Assembly (NCBI GenBank): GCA_021234155.1
Contig: JAJEKV010000003.1
Span: 27,635,166 to 27,699,165, forward strand
Reading direction: 5' to 3'
DNA from: Isoetes taiwanensis
Taxonomy: Eukaryota; Streptophyta; Lycopodiopsida; Isoetales; Isoetaceae
Length of the DNA: 64,000 nucleotides
Shown here: piece after piece, positions 22,346-33,382 of the stretch
How the letters are laid out: each line of letters opens with the position of its first letter
How positions within the stretch are numbered: the first letter of the stretch is position 1
Position numbers and translations under genes: made by a program
The notes under the pieces: model-generated
What the model was told of the DNA's origin: nothing
Database searches by the model: none
Seen by the model: only the letters and a program-made list of their open reading frames with translations

Positions 22346-22846
22346 AATGTTCTTGGTTAACTAAGAGCTAGCACTGATTAAGTAGTCTAACCGGCCTAAT
22401 AGAGCATGGAATGGAAATTCCAGCATTGAACCTCGAAAAATGGGAGAAAAATGTCCTCCTAGGTAGTGGGGTCATAAAGTTAGGCTAAATTATAAATGCA
22501 GAAAAACAAGATGAGTCAAATTAACGTTCTAGTAAAATTTCACCCAAAATGGGTCGAAGAATCATCTCAATCCGCACAAATCCATTATTGACACACCAAA
22601 CTATTAGGAAAGATTCAAATTTTAATAATAATATTATAATAAGGAAATAACTATATATAGTAGGAATATTTAATTTGGGGGGGGGGGCTAAGTAATAGGG
22701 GTATTAATGGTGAGGAAATATTCCTAGCCCTAATAGCATCTTTCCCTTTTTAAATATCATTTTAGAGTCCCACTCTCCCTAAGACACCTTAAACCTCTTT
22801 TTCTTGATCTCCACCTTAAGCTAATCCATTTCCTTGACCATAAGAT

Positions 22847-23558
22847 ATGGCTCGCACTAAACGCACCGCCAGGAAATATAGGAGCTCAAGACAGAGGCCC
22901 ATCATGGCGGAGATGGCAACAGGAAGTGGCAAGAAGATCCCGAAGCACCTCAGGCCCAGAAGGGAGGAGGAAGAGCAGCACGATTCGTCCGGCTTCATGG
23001 ACGAAACCTTCCACTCTTTCTATGAGCAGGCGCCTAGCATCTCGTCAGAGGCCATAGAACAAACAGGTGAAACGGTCATGCTCGGCACACCCTCGCCCAG
23101 CCAAAAGGAGCAGCAGACTCGCCAGAAGCAGCATGAGAAAGAGGAGCAATAAGGCAGGCAGCAGCAGGAGGAGGAGCGCCAGCAAGAAGAGGTCGGCCCC
23201 AGCAAAAAGACGGGGAAAGAGAAAGTAGCAGAATGGTCAGAGGATAGGGCAGCAAGAAAGAAGAGGGAGAGAGAGAAGGAAGCAAGAAGGAGGGACAAGA
23301 GATCCAAGAGGGACGAAGATCGACCCAGGGGGACCGTCCACATCGAGGAACCTTGTTGGGAGGCAACCGACGAGGAGGAAGAGGTCGAAGAAGGCGGTGG
23401 GGAGGGGAGGAAGAGCTCGAAGGGGACGTCGGCGAAACCTCCAATCCTGATGCCCAACCACCTTATCCGAAGTCGCCCAAGCCACCTAAGGTGGTAAAGA
23501 AGGAAAAAGCGGGAGAGCGCGAGTTCATGCTGGAATAGGACCGCGAGTTCGAACGCAA
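22847..23558 (+). pseudogene. Retroelement gag-like ORF with histone-H3-like start (5' part)
   Basis: Starts MARTKRTARKY about 500 bp after the PBS, resembling the histone H3 tail (ARTKQTARK). It then becomes a charged protein: HDSSGFMDETFHSFYEQ, poly-Glu/Gln/Lys stretches, a Pro/Lys-rich segment and REFERK at the end. A stop at 23150 and frameshifts break it. The frame is interrupted at 23559 by a DNA transposon; joining 23558 to 26278 gives DREFERKKKAYQEYLRK, so the two parts were contiguous. The position after LTR and PBS suggests gag, but no gag domain is recognised. Confidence 0.5.
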
Positions 23559-23788
23559 AACAAGGTGACGGTGCAAACGCACTAATGACCTGTGGTGCAA
23601 TTGCAGATTCCTTTTTCAAAAACACATAAATTCGACAGTTTTGACCATTTAAAAAAAAAACAACTACCAAAAAATAAAGTCGCATTCCAAATATGGGCAA
23701 TTTTAAAAGCGGGCGACAGATTTTGTGTTAAGACACACTAAGAAGATGCACTTTCTTACGGCACAAAAATACAAAGGAAAGGAAGAAT

Positions 23789-24450
23789 GTCTATGCGCGC
23801 ATAGACAACAAAGTTATATTCAATAATTCAGTACAATAATATAGGCACTTAAAAAAATGTTCTCCACATTAAATATCAAGAGGAGGTAGGTGTTTACTTC
23901 AACAAACGCAAATATGAATTCCTTGCTTTGCTTGTAAGTTTTAATTGGTGTACAAGCATTACCAAGTTGAATTTGCCACATCGTTGCAAATAAAAGTATT
24001 TTCCAAATTCATAAACTATTAAACAAAGGAAGAATAAGAAACCAAAGCATAAAAGCTCATAGAGTAGTCATAGAGTAGACACAGACATGCCTATGCGTGC
24101 ATAGAAACAATGAAGAAGCCTATGCGTGCATAGAAACAATGAAGAAAACTAGATACCTGTCTATGCGTGCATGGCCAGGAGTTTCTAAAGAGTACGTCCA
24201 GTCTATGAGCACATGGGCAAGCACCTACTTTTATAAAACGTCTATCCTATGTGTTCATAGGCTAGAGGTTTAAAGTATATCATTTGCCTATGCGCGCATA
24301 GACAAGCAACAAATGTTGAAAGCTCTTGCCTATGCACGCATAGACAAGCAACAAAATTTAAACAACAGTTAAATTCTTAGCAACAAATTTTAAAAGCTTT
24401 CATTTATGCGTAAGTAGACAATAGATAATCTATTTATGCGTAAATAGACA
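23789..24450. repeat. Array of 14-20-bp palindromes, left half of second-family element
   Basis: TGTCTATGCGCGCATAGACA (23789-23808) is a perfect 20-bp palindrome. CTATGCGCGCATAG occurs at 24288-24301. Near copies such as CTATGCGTGCATAG and CTATGCACGCATAG lie near 24097, 24132, 24160, 24245, 24330, 24402 and 24432. Confidence 0.85.
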
Positions 24451-25143
24451 ATAGATAATCTTTTAATTCCGACGGAATGGTACAGATTTAAAATAGCTAC
24501 TACAGAAGAAAAATCTTTGAGAGACATGACAAAGTTTTAAAAAGCCCTCGTGGTCTTTCAAAGCTTCAAGAAATAATTGAAGTCTTGAGATCCTTCTAAA
24601 TTGTAACAACATCATAACAACCTGTCTTGAGCATGGATGGAATCTACCAAAATAGAAGAAAATGCATCCAATCTTGATTAGTTCTCAGCAACAAAGGGTT
24701 TTAACTGCAATTTCTGAAAACCAGAATCATAATAACGAACAAAGGGTGGAAAACGACCTTAAATCACTTGCAGAATTATCATAACTTAATTGCAGAATTG
24801 AACAAAAACATTGGCCTATTTTCATAAAAACCTGTGTTGTGGCCTAAAACACTTCGATTCAAGAAAAACAATTGCAGCCTGCAACCGAGATAATAGAGTA
24901 AACAGCTGAAAGTAGCAAAGAAGCTTAGTGAACCTGCCAAAAAATGATCTTACCTACTGGAAATAGACGCTTCCATATTAGCACAGCCATTAACCTGCTT
25001 AAAAATTTTCTGTATCAAACCAGAAGAAAAAGAGAAGGCCAAAACTAGAGCAGACATGAAACAAATTTGGGCTTCCAGTTCACGACCTGACAAAGAAGCT
25101 TACCTGGTGAGAAGTCGACCTTATGAAATAGGGTTTGATGAGA

Positions 25144-25250
25144 TGATCCGGCCTGATGGCTGCAATTCGGCATGGCGCTGATGATTCTACAGGGTTTGGT
25201 GAGACGATCCGGCCTGATGGCTGCAATCCGGCATGGCGCTGAAGATCAAG
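25144..25250 (+). repeat. Two-copy tandem repeat, about 66 bp
   Basis: GATCCGGCCTGATGGCTGCA occurs twice, each followed by a CGGCATGGCGCTGA block. Confidence 0.85.
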
Positions 25251-25277
25251 CCGATTTCTAGAACAAGAAAAAAAAAA

Positions 25278-25391
25278 AGGGAAAAACTACAATATACCCC
25301 TAGCTTTTTGCAAAATTCACAGTATTTTCTAAAAGTTAGGGGTATGTTGTGAATTTTGCAAAAAGTTAGGGGTATATTGTAGTTTTTCCCA
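25278..25391. repeat. Foldback of about 114 bp with about 45-bp arms
   Basis: GGGAAAAACTACAATATACC near 25279 is mirrored by GGTATATTGTAGTTTTTCCC at 25371-25390, with further pairing through GCTTTTTGCAAAATTCAC. It is probably a nested MITE-like foldback. Confidence 0.85.
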
Positions 25392-25426
25392 AAAAAAAAC
25401 ACCAAACAAAAAAAGTATCTTCTTAT

Positions 25427-25925
25427 GGGTGCATAGCACAGCCCGAAAGTTTTGCCCATGCGCGCATGGGCACTACCTACCAAGTTATTTTTCTACCTGC
25501 CTATTTTTTTCACAACCTACTGGTTTTGGTTTTGTTTCCGACCTGTCCATGTCCATATGTGGCACTACCTACTAGGTTCCTTTCCTACCCGCCCATTTTT
25601 TTCCACAACCTACTAGTTTTGGTTCCGACCTTGTACTTGTCCATACATGAACTTTTCTTGAACCCGTGATATTTTATGATTGATATGACGTCTTGCTATT
25701 TACCTTTGTATCTATTTTGCATCAATAAAAAAATTGTCATGCCATGCGCGCATAGCTTGAGAACCTTTTTTCTTCTAGGTGGCTATATGCACATAACATG
25801 CTCTGCTTGCATGCTCAATAACATTTGTGTTACTCAGTTATGGATATATATGCACAATGCAAATTTTGTTTTAGTTGTGTGTTATAATTTTGTAGCTTGC
25901 ATATGCGCGCATAGCATGTTGTCGT
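25427..25925. repeat. Palindromes and tandem repeat, right half of second-family element
   Basis: GCCCATGCGCGCATGGGC (25454-25471) is a perfect 18-bp palindrome. Half or decayed copies lie near 25430, 25743 and 25910. Between 25478 and 25655 a roughly 100-bp unit (CTACCTAC...CCGACC) is present twice. Confidence 0.8.
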
Positions 25926-26330
25926 TCTCCTTGAGCAATATGAAATGCATACGGCTTTATTTCCACGTTTCAGTCTTCATTATTCGTCAACATTCTGATG
26001 GTTCTTTCATTTTCCCACTTTCCATGTGTGTCCCAAAACCACCTAAATTAGATTTTTATTTTATACTTAAATTAGGGATGTCAAATTAACAGGACGCCAA
26101 ATTTTTTGTAATTTTGGCCCCTAAAATGGCACATGCAATTGTAAATTTAGGGTCATTTTTTTAAGTGACCCCCCAAAAGTGGCAGAATTTAAGGGTATTT
26201 TAGGGAATCTTTGAAAGATTCCTTTTTGTGGTGCAAACGCAGGTCATTAGTGCGTTTGCACCGTCACCTTGTTGCAAGAAGAAAGCATACCAAGAGTACC
26301 TTCGTAAAAGGTAACAATGATTGGTATTGC

Positions 26331-26537
26331 AAGCAAAATGTACAGAAGTATGTTAAGGGCGGCAGACCAAGGAACCAGCCGTAGCTGCAACCACCTCGGC
26401 CAGAAGCCTCGAAGAAGGTCCATCATGGACACAATTCGAAGCCCGCCCGAGTTTTCCGGGAGATTAGGCACTTCCAACAGTGAACTAATCTCCGGATCCG
26501 GAAGGCGCCGTTTGAACGACCCGTCCGTGAGATTTGT
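26331..26537 (+). pseudogene. Histone H3/CENH3-like fragment
   Basis: One frame reads KQNVQKYVKGGRPRNQP (compare the H3 tail KQTARKSTGGKAPRKQ), then KKVHH, then FREIRHFQQ and TNLRIRKAPFERPVREI, matching H3 alpha-N/alpha-1 ([26 protein letters not shown] in broken form). The RHFQ variant is closer to centromeric CENH3 than to canonical H3. In-frame stops occur after the tail and after RHFQQ, and at 26538. It follows the gag-like frame directly once the nested transposon is removed. It could be a captured host gene piece; no alpha-2/alpha-3 or loop-1 sequence follows. Confidence 0.65.
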
Positions 26538-27127
26538 TGAAGTTCATCACATAGTTATGCAAGGTAGGTAAATTGTACATGCATAAGTTGTATAGTTCAA
26601 AATAAATCTTTACCCTAATGGTCAAGTTGAGCCAAAGGCGTCAAAGGGTAATGTATATAAGATAAATTTCAAAGGTTATATTATACTATTTAATGGTTAA
26701 TGGTTGGCTCCATGTTTTCGAGCCAACTGAATTTTTAAATAGAAACATGTAAGGTGGCTCGCAACCGATTGCAAAACCATCGAAGATCAGAGATTAAATG
26801 CGGTGCTATGCAATGCAGATTATACAGTGGTACTCTGGAGGTGATCGGCTACAATGCTAATGGTCTAATACATCCATTAGATCAATTCGAGTTCAAATGA
26901 AATAGCTACAGTGTTTATCTCAGTCCCATATGAACAGTAAGTTTTATATGAGTTTATTACCTTTGAAACAAGGTTGCTATTTGAATTTAAATATGAAGGA
27001 GATTGTTTTTAATGGCTGAAAATTAACTAGATTGCAATTTGATCTAGTTGACTTTGTGTTAGCACATTGTGTTGAAGTTGAATAATTGCATAGATTATTC
27101 CTATATTAGTGGCTTGATTCTAACATT
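26538..27127 (+). other. Probable copia 5' LTR and flank
   Basis: AT-rich DNA that ends TCTAACA just before a primer-binding site. The left LTR border cannot be fixed without a second LTR. No gene seen. Confidence 0.4.
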
Positions 27128-27140
27128 TGGTATCAGAGCC
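27128..27140 (+). other. Primer-binding site of copia remnant
   Basis: TGGTATCAGAGCC directly before the gag start ATG at 27141. Confidence 0.8.
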
Positions 27141-27719
27141 ATGTCTAGCAGATTTGGTGCAGGGTTATTGAGCGAAGTAGAGGTCTACAAAGGTGGATCA
27201 GGCTTCCAAGTTTGAAAGGATGCCATAAAACATATTTTAGAGGTGGAAGACCTTTGGGATCTTGTTGATCCCTCTGGAGAATTTGATGGCCAGGATAGTT
27301 CTGCTACAAGTGCAAATGTAAGAGTTGGAACAAGAGGTAACTCTAATACTAATGTTGCAGCAATAAGTATAGGAGATGCAAGTTCAGGACAAACTACTGC
27401 CTGCTCAAGTTGAACCAGGAAGGAGTCCATTTGCAAGATCAAAGGAGGCACAAGGCATTATTACCTCAAAGGTCAGTCCTCCTATAAGACTGAAATTGAG
27501 AAACATGACTGCTAAAGAAATGTGAATTTACTTGCTAAAACATTATGAAGAAAAAATATCCTCTCAAATATACATTCTTGAAAAGGAATTGAGAAAGTTA
27601 AAATTAAAGGGTAAAGATGATGTCTCAGAGTTTTTTAACAAATTTGATAATATTGTAGCAGACTTAAGTGGGGCAGGTGTGAATAAGATTCAAGCAGTAA
27701 TCGAATAGCCATCGCCGAA
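27141..27719 (+). pseudogene. Ty1/copia gag remnant with Ty3/gypsy patch at its end
   Basis: Starts MSSRFGAGLLSEVEVYKG and reads KDAIKHILEVEDLWDLVDPS, typical of copia gag. Further on, in shifted frames, come YEEKISSQIYILEKELRK and DDVSEFFNKFDNIVADLSGA. The last 15 codons switch to a gypsy pol phrase, KIQAVIE-PSPKN, which continues after copy 2 as VHEVRSFLGLAGF. Several stops make it dead. Confidence 0.75.
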
Positions 27720-27723
27720 GAAT
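27720..27723 (+). repeat. Target-site duplication GAAT, left of copy 2
   Basis: GAAT here and at 40074-40077. Collapsing the duplication restores the frame PSPKNVHEVRSFLGLAGF. Confidence 0.95.
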
Positions 27724-27754
27724 AACCATCATTCAATTAAATTGGGTTTATGTC
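27724..27754 (+). repeat. Left TIR of copy 2
   Basis: AACCATCATTCAATTAAATT followed by GGGTTTATGTC; mirrored at 40043-40073 with two mismatches. Confidence 0.95.
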
Positions 27755-30700
27755 TTAATTTTGGGACAAATTTCATATTGCATGTTTTTAGTAGCATATT
27801 CAAATTCACACATTTCACCTCAAAATTATGAAAACGTAATATCATGTTATTTACAAAATAGTCAATATTTCACAATATAGCACCATATCATAAAAACGTG
27901 ATAACAAAAATTTACATAGTTATTCAACTTTCTTCAAGCACCCCCAATGATATCATAGCCTTCTTCCTGACATCCTGGGGTATTGTAATTCTCGCATTTC
28001 AAGCTGGAATAGTGTTTGGAGTCCATGAGTACAAAACACTTTCATAGTCTAGCCAAAGATCAGGATCACTCGGATTTCTCCTCCATCTCTTTGTCCAACA
28101 ATCGAAGTACCTTTCTTTTTATCCGACACGTTGGTCAACCGATGCCTTTGGACACCACCATTCCACCCGCACATGGTTGAAGTTAATATTACCTTCTTCT
28201 TTGCAAATATCAGAGATAGTGAACCCCAACCACACTGGATATGTATCTAAATCTGATGGCTTTACTACCACAAATTGGTGGCATTCCAAGTCAGTGGAAG
28301 GTTCATAAGCATCCATGCCTAGAAACTTTGGCCTATTGTTCTTAGGACCAACATAGTGTTTGTCAGAAGGAGGAGGAGCATATTGCTTGTGAATGCTACT
28401 TACAGTGTCATCAACATCCTCAGCACCTGCTAAGGTCTTCCACCTAGTTTTAGGCAACCACCCTTCTTTCAATTCATCTGAGGATGTGTCTATCTCCCCC
28501 AACAGGTTAATCACCTTCTTCCAGTAAGCCACCAAGGCACGGTTGGTGTCATCTGGATTGGTTTGCCAATGCTTTATATAGTCTTGGATTCCTTCCTTAG
28601 TCAATCCCAATTGCTTCACTTCTTCAGTAGGTTTTAAAGCTTTTGGTTGACCTAGAGGTATCATAGGTTTGCCATTCTCATCTCTATGCCATATTTCCTC
28701 CCCTCCTCTCCACTCATCCTCTGAAGGTCTCATCTTCCATTGGAAGATTGGAATCCCATCTCTCACCCAAAAAGTGAACTGCAGAGGCCTGGAATGACCT
28801 TCAAGATCCAATGTATAACCATCCACAAAGCTCTTCCAATCGGGCACTTCTTCTATGAGAGAAGCTATAGGGTTTGGAGTAGTGCATTCATGCAAGATTT
28901 CCATTAGCCTAGGAAAGTTGGTCCTTTGTTTTCTTTGCTTCAGTATACAACTATATTTGCCAAATAATGCATCTACATCCTCATGGGTATGCGGGGCATA
29001 AGAAACCCTAAATTAACTCTTTCAAATATCCCCACGCTGTTAAGTAGGATAGGAAAGAAAACATCCACCTGTTCTTATTTGGCCAAAGCACAATTATCAA
29101 GTTGCAAGAGAAACCTTTTGGGTACATCTTGAGGTTTATACGTGAAGTTGAAGCTCCAACATGTTCATTAGACCCATGCTTCCTAAACCTTGCCTTGCTG
29201 AACTTTTCAATATTGTTAGGGTTTCCATCTAACAATGCTCTATGTAGTGTCCGGCTAGTGTAAGGTCACGGAGGTGACCATTGTATCCATTTTCATAGTT
29301 TCTCAAACACCTCATGATACTCCCAATATGAAAATCTGGACCATCACTCCACAACTCCAAACTAAAATGGCCATAGTAGGTTTGATTCGCCCATGCAAGA
29401 TTGCCCCAGTCATTGAGATCTGTAAAGGGTATGATCTTCCACATGACTTTGGTATGTACTTGAATTGTGGAAGACAAGTCTTTTGCTGGTCCATCTTGTC
29501 ATGTATAATACATAAATAGTTATTGGGTTCCAATGCGGATAAAGTCCTCCACATCCAATAACATGATCTACATGATAGTTGGTCAGTCATATGGTCCTTC
29601 ATATGCTCCCTTATCCTAGCCCTTTGACTAGGTTGCACAGTCTTATCAAGAGTCTCCTTCAACTTAGCACATAAATTGCACTTTGCAAAGTTGTTTGAAG
29701 TTGCTATGGTGACATGATTGAAATGCTTCTTCCATAACCTACTAAAGCTAGGTTGGGATATTGGAAGAATTCCCAATTCTCGAAGTAGGGAATTCACTTC
29801 TTCAAAATACTCTTTTGAGTACAATGTGATGGCAACCTTTTCTCAACAACCTGCTCTTCCCTTTTCATCCCTTACGCTTTTTTGTGTGGCATAGACTCTG
29901 CATTGAAATCAATATATTTTTCAAATATCTCCCGGCAGCCAAGGTCCTAGTTGTTGGTCTCAACAAACCATTATTTCCATGTAAAGCAATCCTGTTCCCC
30001 CCACACTTTTTTTTTTGCCAATTATGCCATGAAGAAGTTGGAATTGCATGGATACTCTGCCATGCTTTTGCACATATCCATTTGCCTAGCAAAGGGTATC
30101 TTTTTGTTTGGGTTTCTTTCATCTTGAAGTGCATGCTCGAAGATTGTGTACATGTAGGTCCTCCTCTCATCAGCGATTGTACTCTTGAAAAGTGGCTCTT
30201 GCTTTCCACCAATTGTTCTATTGTGAAGAATTGCATACAATCACTCAACAACAATCGGAGCCCCTAACCTTCACCATTGTCTCACGTTTGGTGTCACTAA
30301 TCAACTTGGCTCTTTTGCTAGGATAATGTCGGCAAACCGATACTTCTCCCCTTTTGCCTAGGTTTAGAGTTCCAACTGCCAATGGATCAATATCAAGACA
30401 ATCATTGTCCCCAACAACCTCGGGGCTCTGGAAAAATATAATCCTCCACAAATTGAGCACTACTTATAGGCCATGCCATGATGCAAGGAACCTCCAATTG
30501 CTTGACACAACTAAAACATTCCTTGTCACCCAAACCTTTACCTTTCCAGTTGTCTTCCAACATCGAAATTGCAATACCAATATTGTCTTCCCCTAGCCTT
30601 TCATCATTAATGACTTGACCGGGATCTGCTAGCACAATGACTCCTTGGCCTACTATTTCCTTGTTGCACTTGTGCATGATTCTCACCTTCTTGTTCCTCC

Positions 30701-31144
30701 ATTGCACCCTACTATAGAGGACTAATTGTTTTTCTTCAACATTCTTGCTAGGAGTTGGTTTTTCATTGATATTGCTCTTTTCAATATGTTGCACACCATC
30801 TTGAGTTGGAGGCACCATTGACCTAGGCAAATTGCACCCTTTTTTAGTCAATGAGTAGGAAAAATTATTACACCATAAGATAAAAAACTACATTACATTT
30901 ATGGAATATGTAGAGGTAAATGAAATTTTTTAAAAGCAAGAAATTCCTTGGAAATAGGTTTAATATAATAATAACAATGGGCATTAAACGAAATCAACAA
31001 GGAAATGACATTTATATAAATATATCCAAATTTTAATTATCGAAAATTTGGATATATGATTACGAAAAGACATATAACTAATAGACGTGAGAATTTATTA
31101 TCCATAATAATATACCCTAGATGATATAGCTGGCGGGAATTTCG

Positions 31145-31260
31145 TACGCCTGGCGTGTTATTTGAGGCAATAAATTATTCACGCTAATTTCTAATTAACC
31201 CTATATAAATCCGGTTCACGCTCTCAAGACCTCCATTCTGTCCCAATTTTTTTTTTCGCC
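31145..31260 (+). promoter_or_regulatory. Promoter of the acidic gene, copy 2
   Basis: GGCGGGAA, palindrome TACGCCTGGCGTG (31145-31157), TTATTCACGCTAATTTC, TATATAAA (31202-31209), CACGCTCTCAA, then ATG at 31264. The same elements in the same order recur at 32344-32440. Confidence 0.65.
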
Positions 31261-31263
31261 GCC

Positions 31264-31742
31264 ATGAAGGCGTTGACCTCGGCTTTCGGCGTTCATGAAG
31301 AACCCGAGGTCTCCTCAAAGAGGCGTCGGGTTGAAGAACCGCTCAATTCCCCCCTCATTGATTTTCTTTCCCAATTCTCCTCTGATTCCGATTCAGAGGA
31401 TGATTCTGATTTCGACATGGAAGAGGAGGAGTTGAGCTCCTCTGATTCCTCTGATTCTGAAGAGGAGGAAGAGGAGGAAGAGGAGGAGATGTCCTCCCAA
31501 GAGCACATGACCGCTCTGCGCCCGGGGTTGGCTTGACCCTCAAAGCGAGAGAATGAAATCTCGAGGAGGAGGAGGAGGAGGGAGGAGGAGGAGGAGGAGG
31601 AGGTCGACAACCGACCCGGTTTTTGGAGTGGTTAAGAGATGAACCAGGTTTGCATGTGATTTCTTTTTGTTTTTGTTTTGCACCTTTCTTTCTTTTCTAA
31701 AACCTTTCTTTCTTCTTTGTTGCAGGCATGGAAGAAGAGTGA
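31264..31742 (+). pseudogene. Acidic transposon protein, copy 2 (frameshifted)
   Basis: Same two-exon layout as copy 1: exon 1 31264-31647, intron 31648-31725 (CCAG|GTTTGC...TTGTTGCAG) and exon 2 31726-31742 ending MEEE-stop. One poly-Glu run is shorter. A frameshift near 31520 gives an early stop after ALRPGLA, so the protein would lose its C-terminal EEE...FLEWLRDEPG part. The exon 2 reading EPGMEEE matches copy 1's EPGVEEE. Confidence 0.65.
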
Positions 31743-32343
31743 TCACGAGATCGGGCGGCCCATTTTTGTTTCCATTCTTCTGAAGTTTTGGACCGCCTCC
31801 AGCATTTTTTTTTTCAGTAAATTGTGTGAAAAGCCTTGAACAAGCTGCTTCCAAGCCTTCAGGGCATCTGTACATACAAGCTTTTTTAATGAAATCAAAC
31901 AGTTTTCTTCATAAACTTTGTCTTCAAGCAGTTTTTTCTTCAAACAGTTTTTACGTACATAAAATTTTTGGATAAAATCAAAAGCAGTATTCTCCAATTA
32001 TTTTGGCTCCAAGCTGTTTTTCTCTAAAATTGTGTCTCTCTAAAATTTTGTATACGCAAATTTTGTCTCAACAAAGTCTCGTGAACACTATAAATCAACC
32101 ACATGAGAAATCTCGATGCATCCACGGTAACCATAGGAAATTTTTCTATCGACCTAAAACAATTCCCCAACCTTACAAGTCATTTTTTAGCATTGATAAC
32201 TTTGCCTTTAAAATCATTTGTAAGTTAGCCTATATAAAATTTCTAAATTCTATTTTTTGAATGCAATAAATGGAATAAAATGTCTTGGAGAATTTATTGC
32301 ATGAAATGCAATATTCTCCATATATACCATATACATGTCATGT
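31743..32343 (+). other. 3' flank of acidic gene, non-coding
   Basis: Contains repeated AAACAGTTTT-type tracts (31890-32030) and AT-rich DNA up to the second promoter. No gene seen. Confidence 0.45.
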
Positions 32344-32531
32344 CTGGCGGGAAGACCGTACGCCAGGCGTGTTAATTCAAGCAATCAATTATTCACGCTA
32401 ACTTATTTCTAATTATGCCTATATAAATCCATTTTACGCTCTCAAAGTTCCTACATTTTCTTCCTTCCTTCATATGATTTTGCGGTTCTTGGCTGCTTCT
32501 TTGTGTTTGGATCCATGATCACGAAATCTTG
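32344..32531 (+). promoter_or_regulatory. Second duplicated promoter and non-coding first exon, copy 2
   Basis: Palindrome TACGCCAGGCGTG (32359-32371), TTATTCACGCTAACTT, TATATAAA (32420-32427) and ACGCTCTCAA, then a short leader to a TTG|GTGAGC donor at 32531/32532. The layout copies the promoter at 31145-31260, so one arose from the other by duplication. Confidence 0.6.
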
Positions 32532-33019
32532 GTGAGCGATTTATATTCAGCAATGTTAGATGTTTGGTTTCGGCAATTCTAACTTACTAAAAGACTCGCC
32601 TTTTAGTTTACAGTAGCATCTCATGTAGAGAGGACTAAGGTCTGCGAATCGAAAAAAGCCTCGGAATTAAAACCACAAGCATAGTCCTCCGTTCTTGAAT
32701 CCTTCCGACCTCACAACTCAAGGTTAGTTTTCATTTAGTTTTTAAGTTGCATCTCAATGGCGGGTTTAATCCAAGAAGACAAGCTTTTGCATTTGCTCGA
32801 GGCGAGAGGAAGCGGAGATGATGTTTATGAAAACCGAATAGTTTTTATAAACTTCATCCGCTTCTTTGTTTCAGTAAATTCTTGAGTTTCTCTTCTGAAT
32901 TAATCATGCTATTGCATGCAAGTTTCTATTATGAATAAGTGTAGTAGAAAGCATTAGAAAAATCTGAAAGATAATATTTGAAACATGCTAAAAGCGTGTT
33001 TTATGGTAACCTTAGCCTT

Positions 33020-33218
33020 CAACATGAATACGCTTCGTGCACTTTCAGTGAGAGAGGTAGAAAAAAAGCATGCGAGATAGATAAGTAAATATATAAAGGC
33101 CAGGCAATTATTTACACGCTAAGCGTGTAAATAATTGCCTCGCCTTTATCTATTTACTTATCTATCTATCTGCATGTTTTTTCCCTCTAGCGGGAATACA
33201 TAGCGGCGTGTATAGTTT
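33020..33218. repeat. About 190-bp hairpin with intact 33-bp apex, copy 2
   Basis: The apex CAATTATTTACACGCT / AGCGTGTAAATAATTG around base A33121 is a perfect palindrome containing CACGCTAAGCGTG (33115-33127). Arms GATAGATAAGTAAATA and TATTTACTTATCTATC, then GGTAGAAAA / TTTTTCC, extend it. It lies in the predicted intron 32532-33382 of the coiled-coil gene. Confidence 0.85.
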
Positions 33219-33382
33219 TTCCTATATAGCAGTTTACACGCTGAGCGTGCAAACAATTGTATCCCTACTTTCAACTTTACGCTAAACACGTCGGGCGTGT
33301 CTCTTAGTTTCTAAGTTTATAAATAAATAAATATAACACACCAGGCGTGAATACTGATACTCCGCTCACTTCCTATTGATAG

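Larger units (their letters stand above)
23559..26273. mobile_element. 2.7-kb non-autonomous DNA transposon, second family
   Basis: Perfect 34-bp terminal inverted repeats begin AACAAGGTGACGGTGCAAAC (23559) and are mirrored at 26240-26273. The 4-bp target duplication is GCAA (23555-23558 and 26274-26277). Excision of the element plus one GCAA restores the host reading frame. No coding capacity. The interior carries about 15 copies of a CTATGCGCGCATAG-type palindrome. Superfamily unknown; the 4-bp duplication matches that of the 12.35-kb element, but the TIR sequence does not. Confidence 0.9.

Noticed and set aside
23020-23700. A 226-codon minus-strand frame over the gag-like region
   Set aside because: Antisense shadow of the Glu/Lys/Arg-rich plus-strand ORF; Ser/Leu/Pro-rich with no domain.
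23789-25925. CRISPR-like array from regularly repeated short motifs
   Set aside because: Motifs are palindromes at irregular spacing in a plant-type TIR element, with no leader or cas genes.
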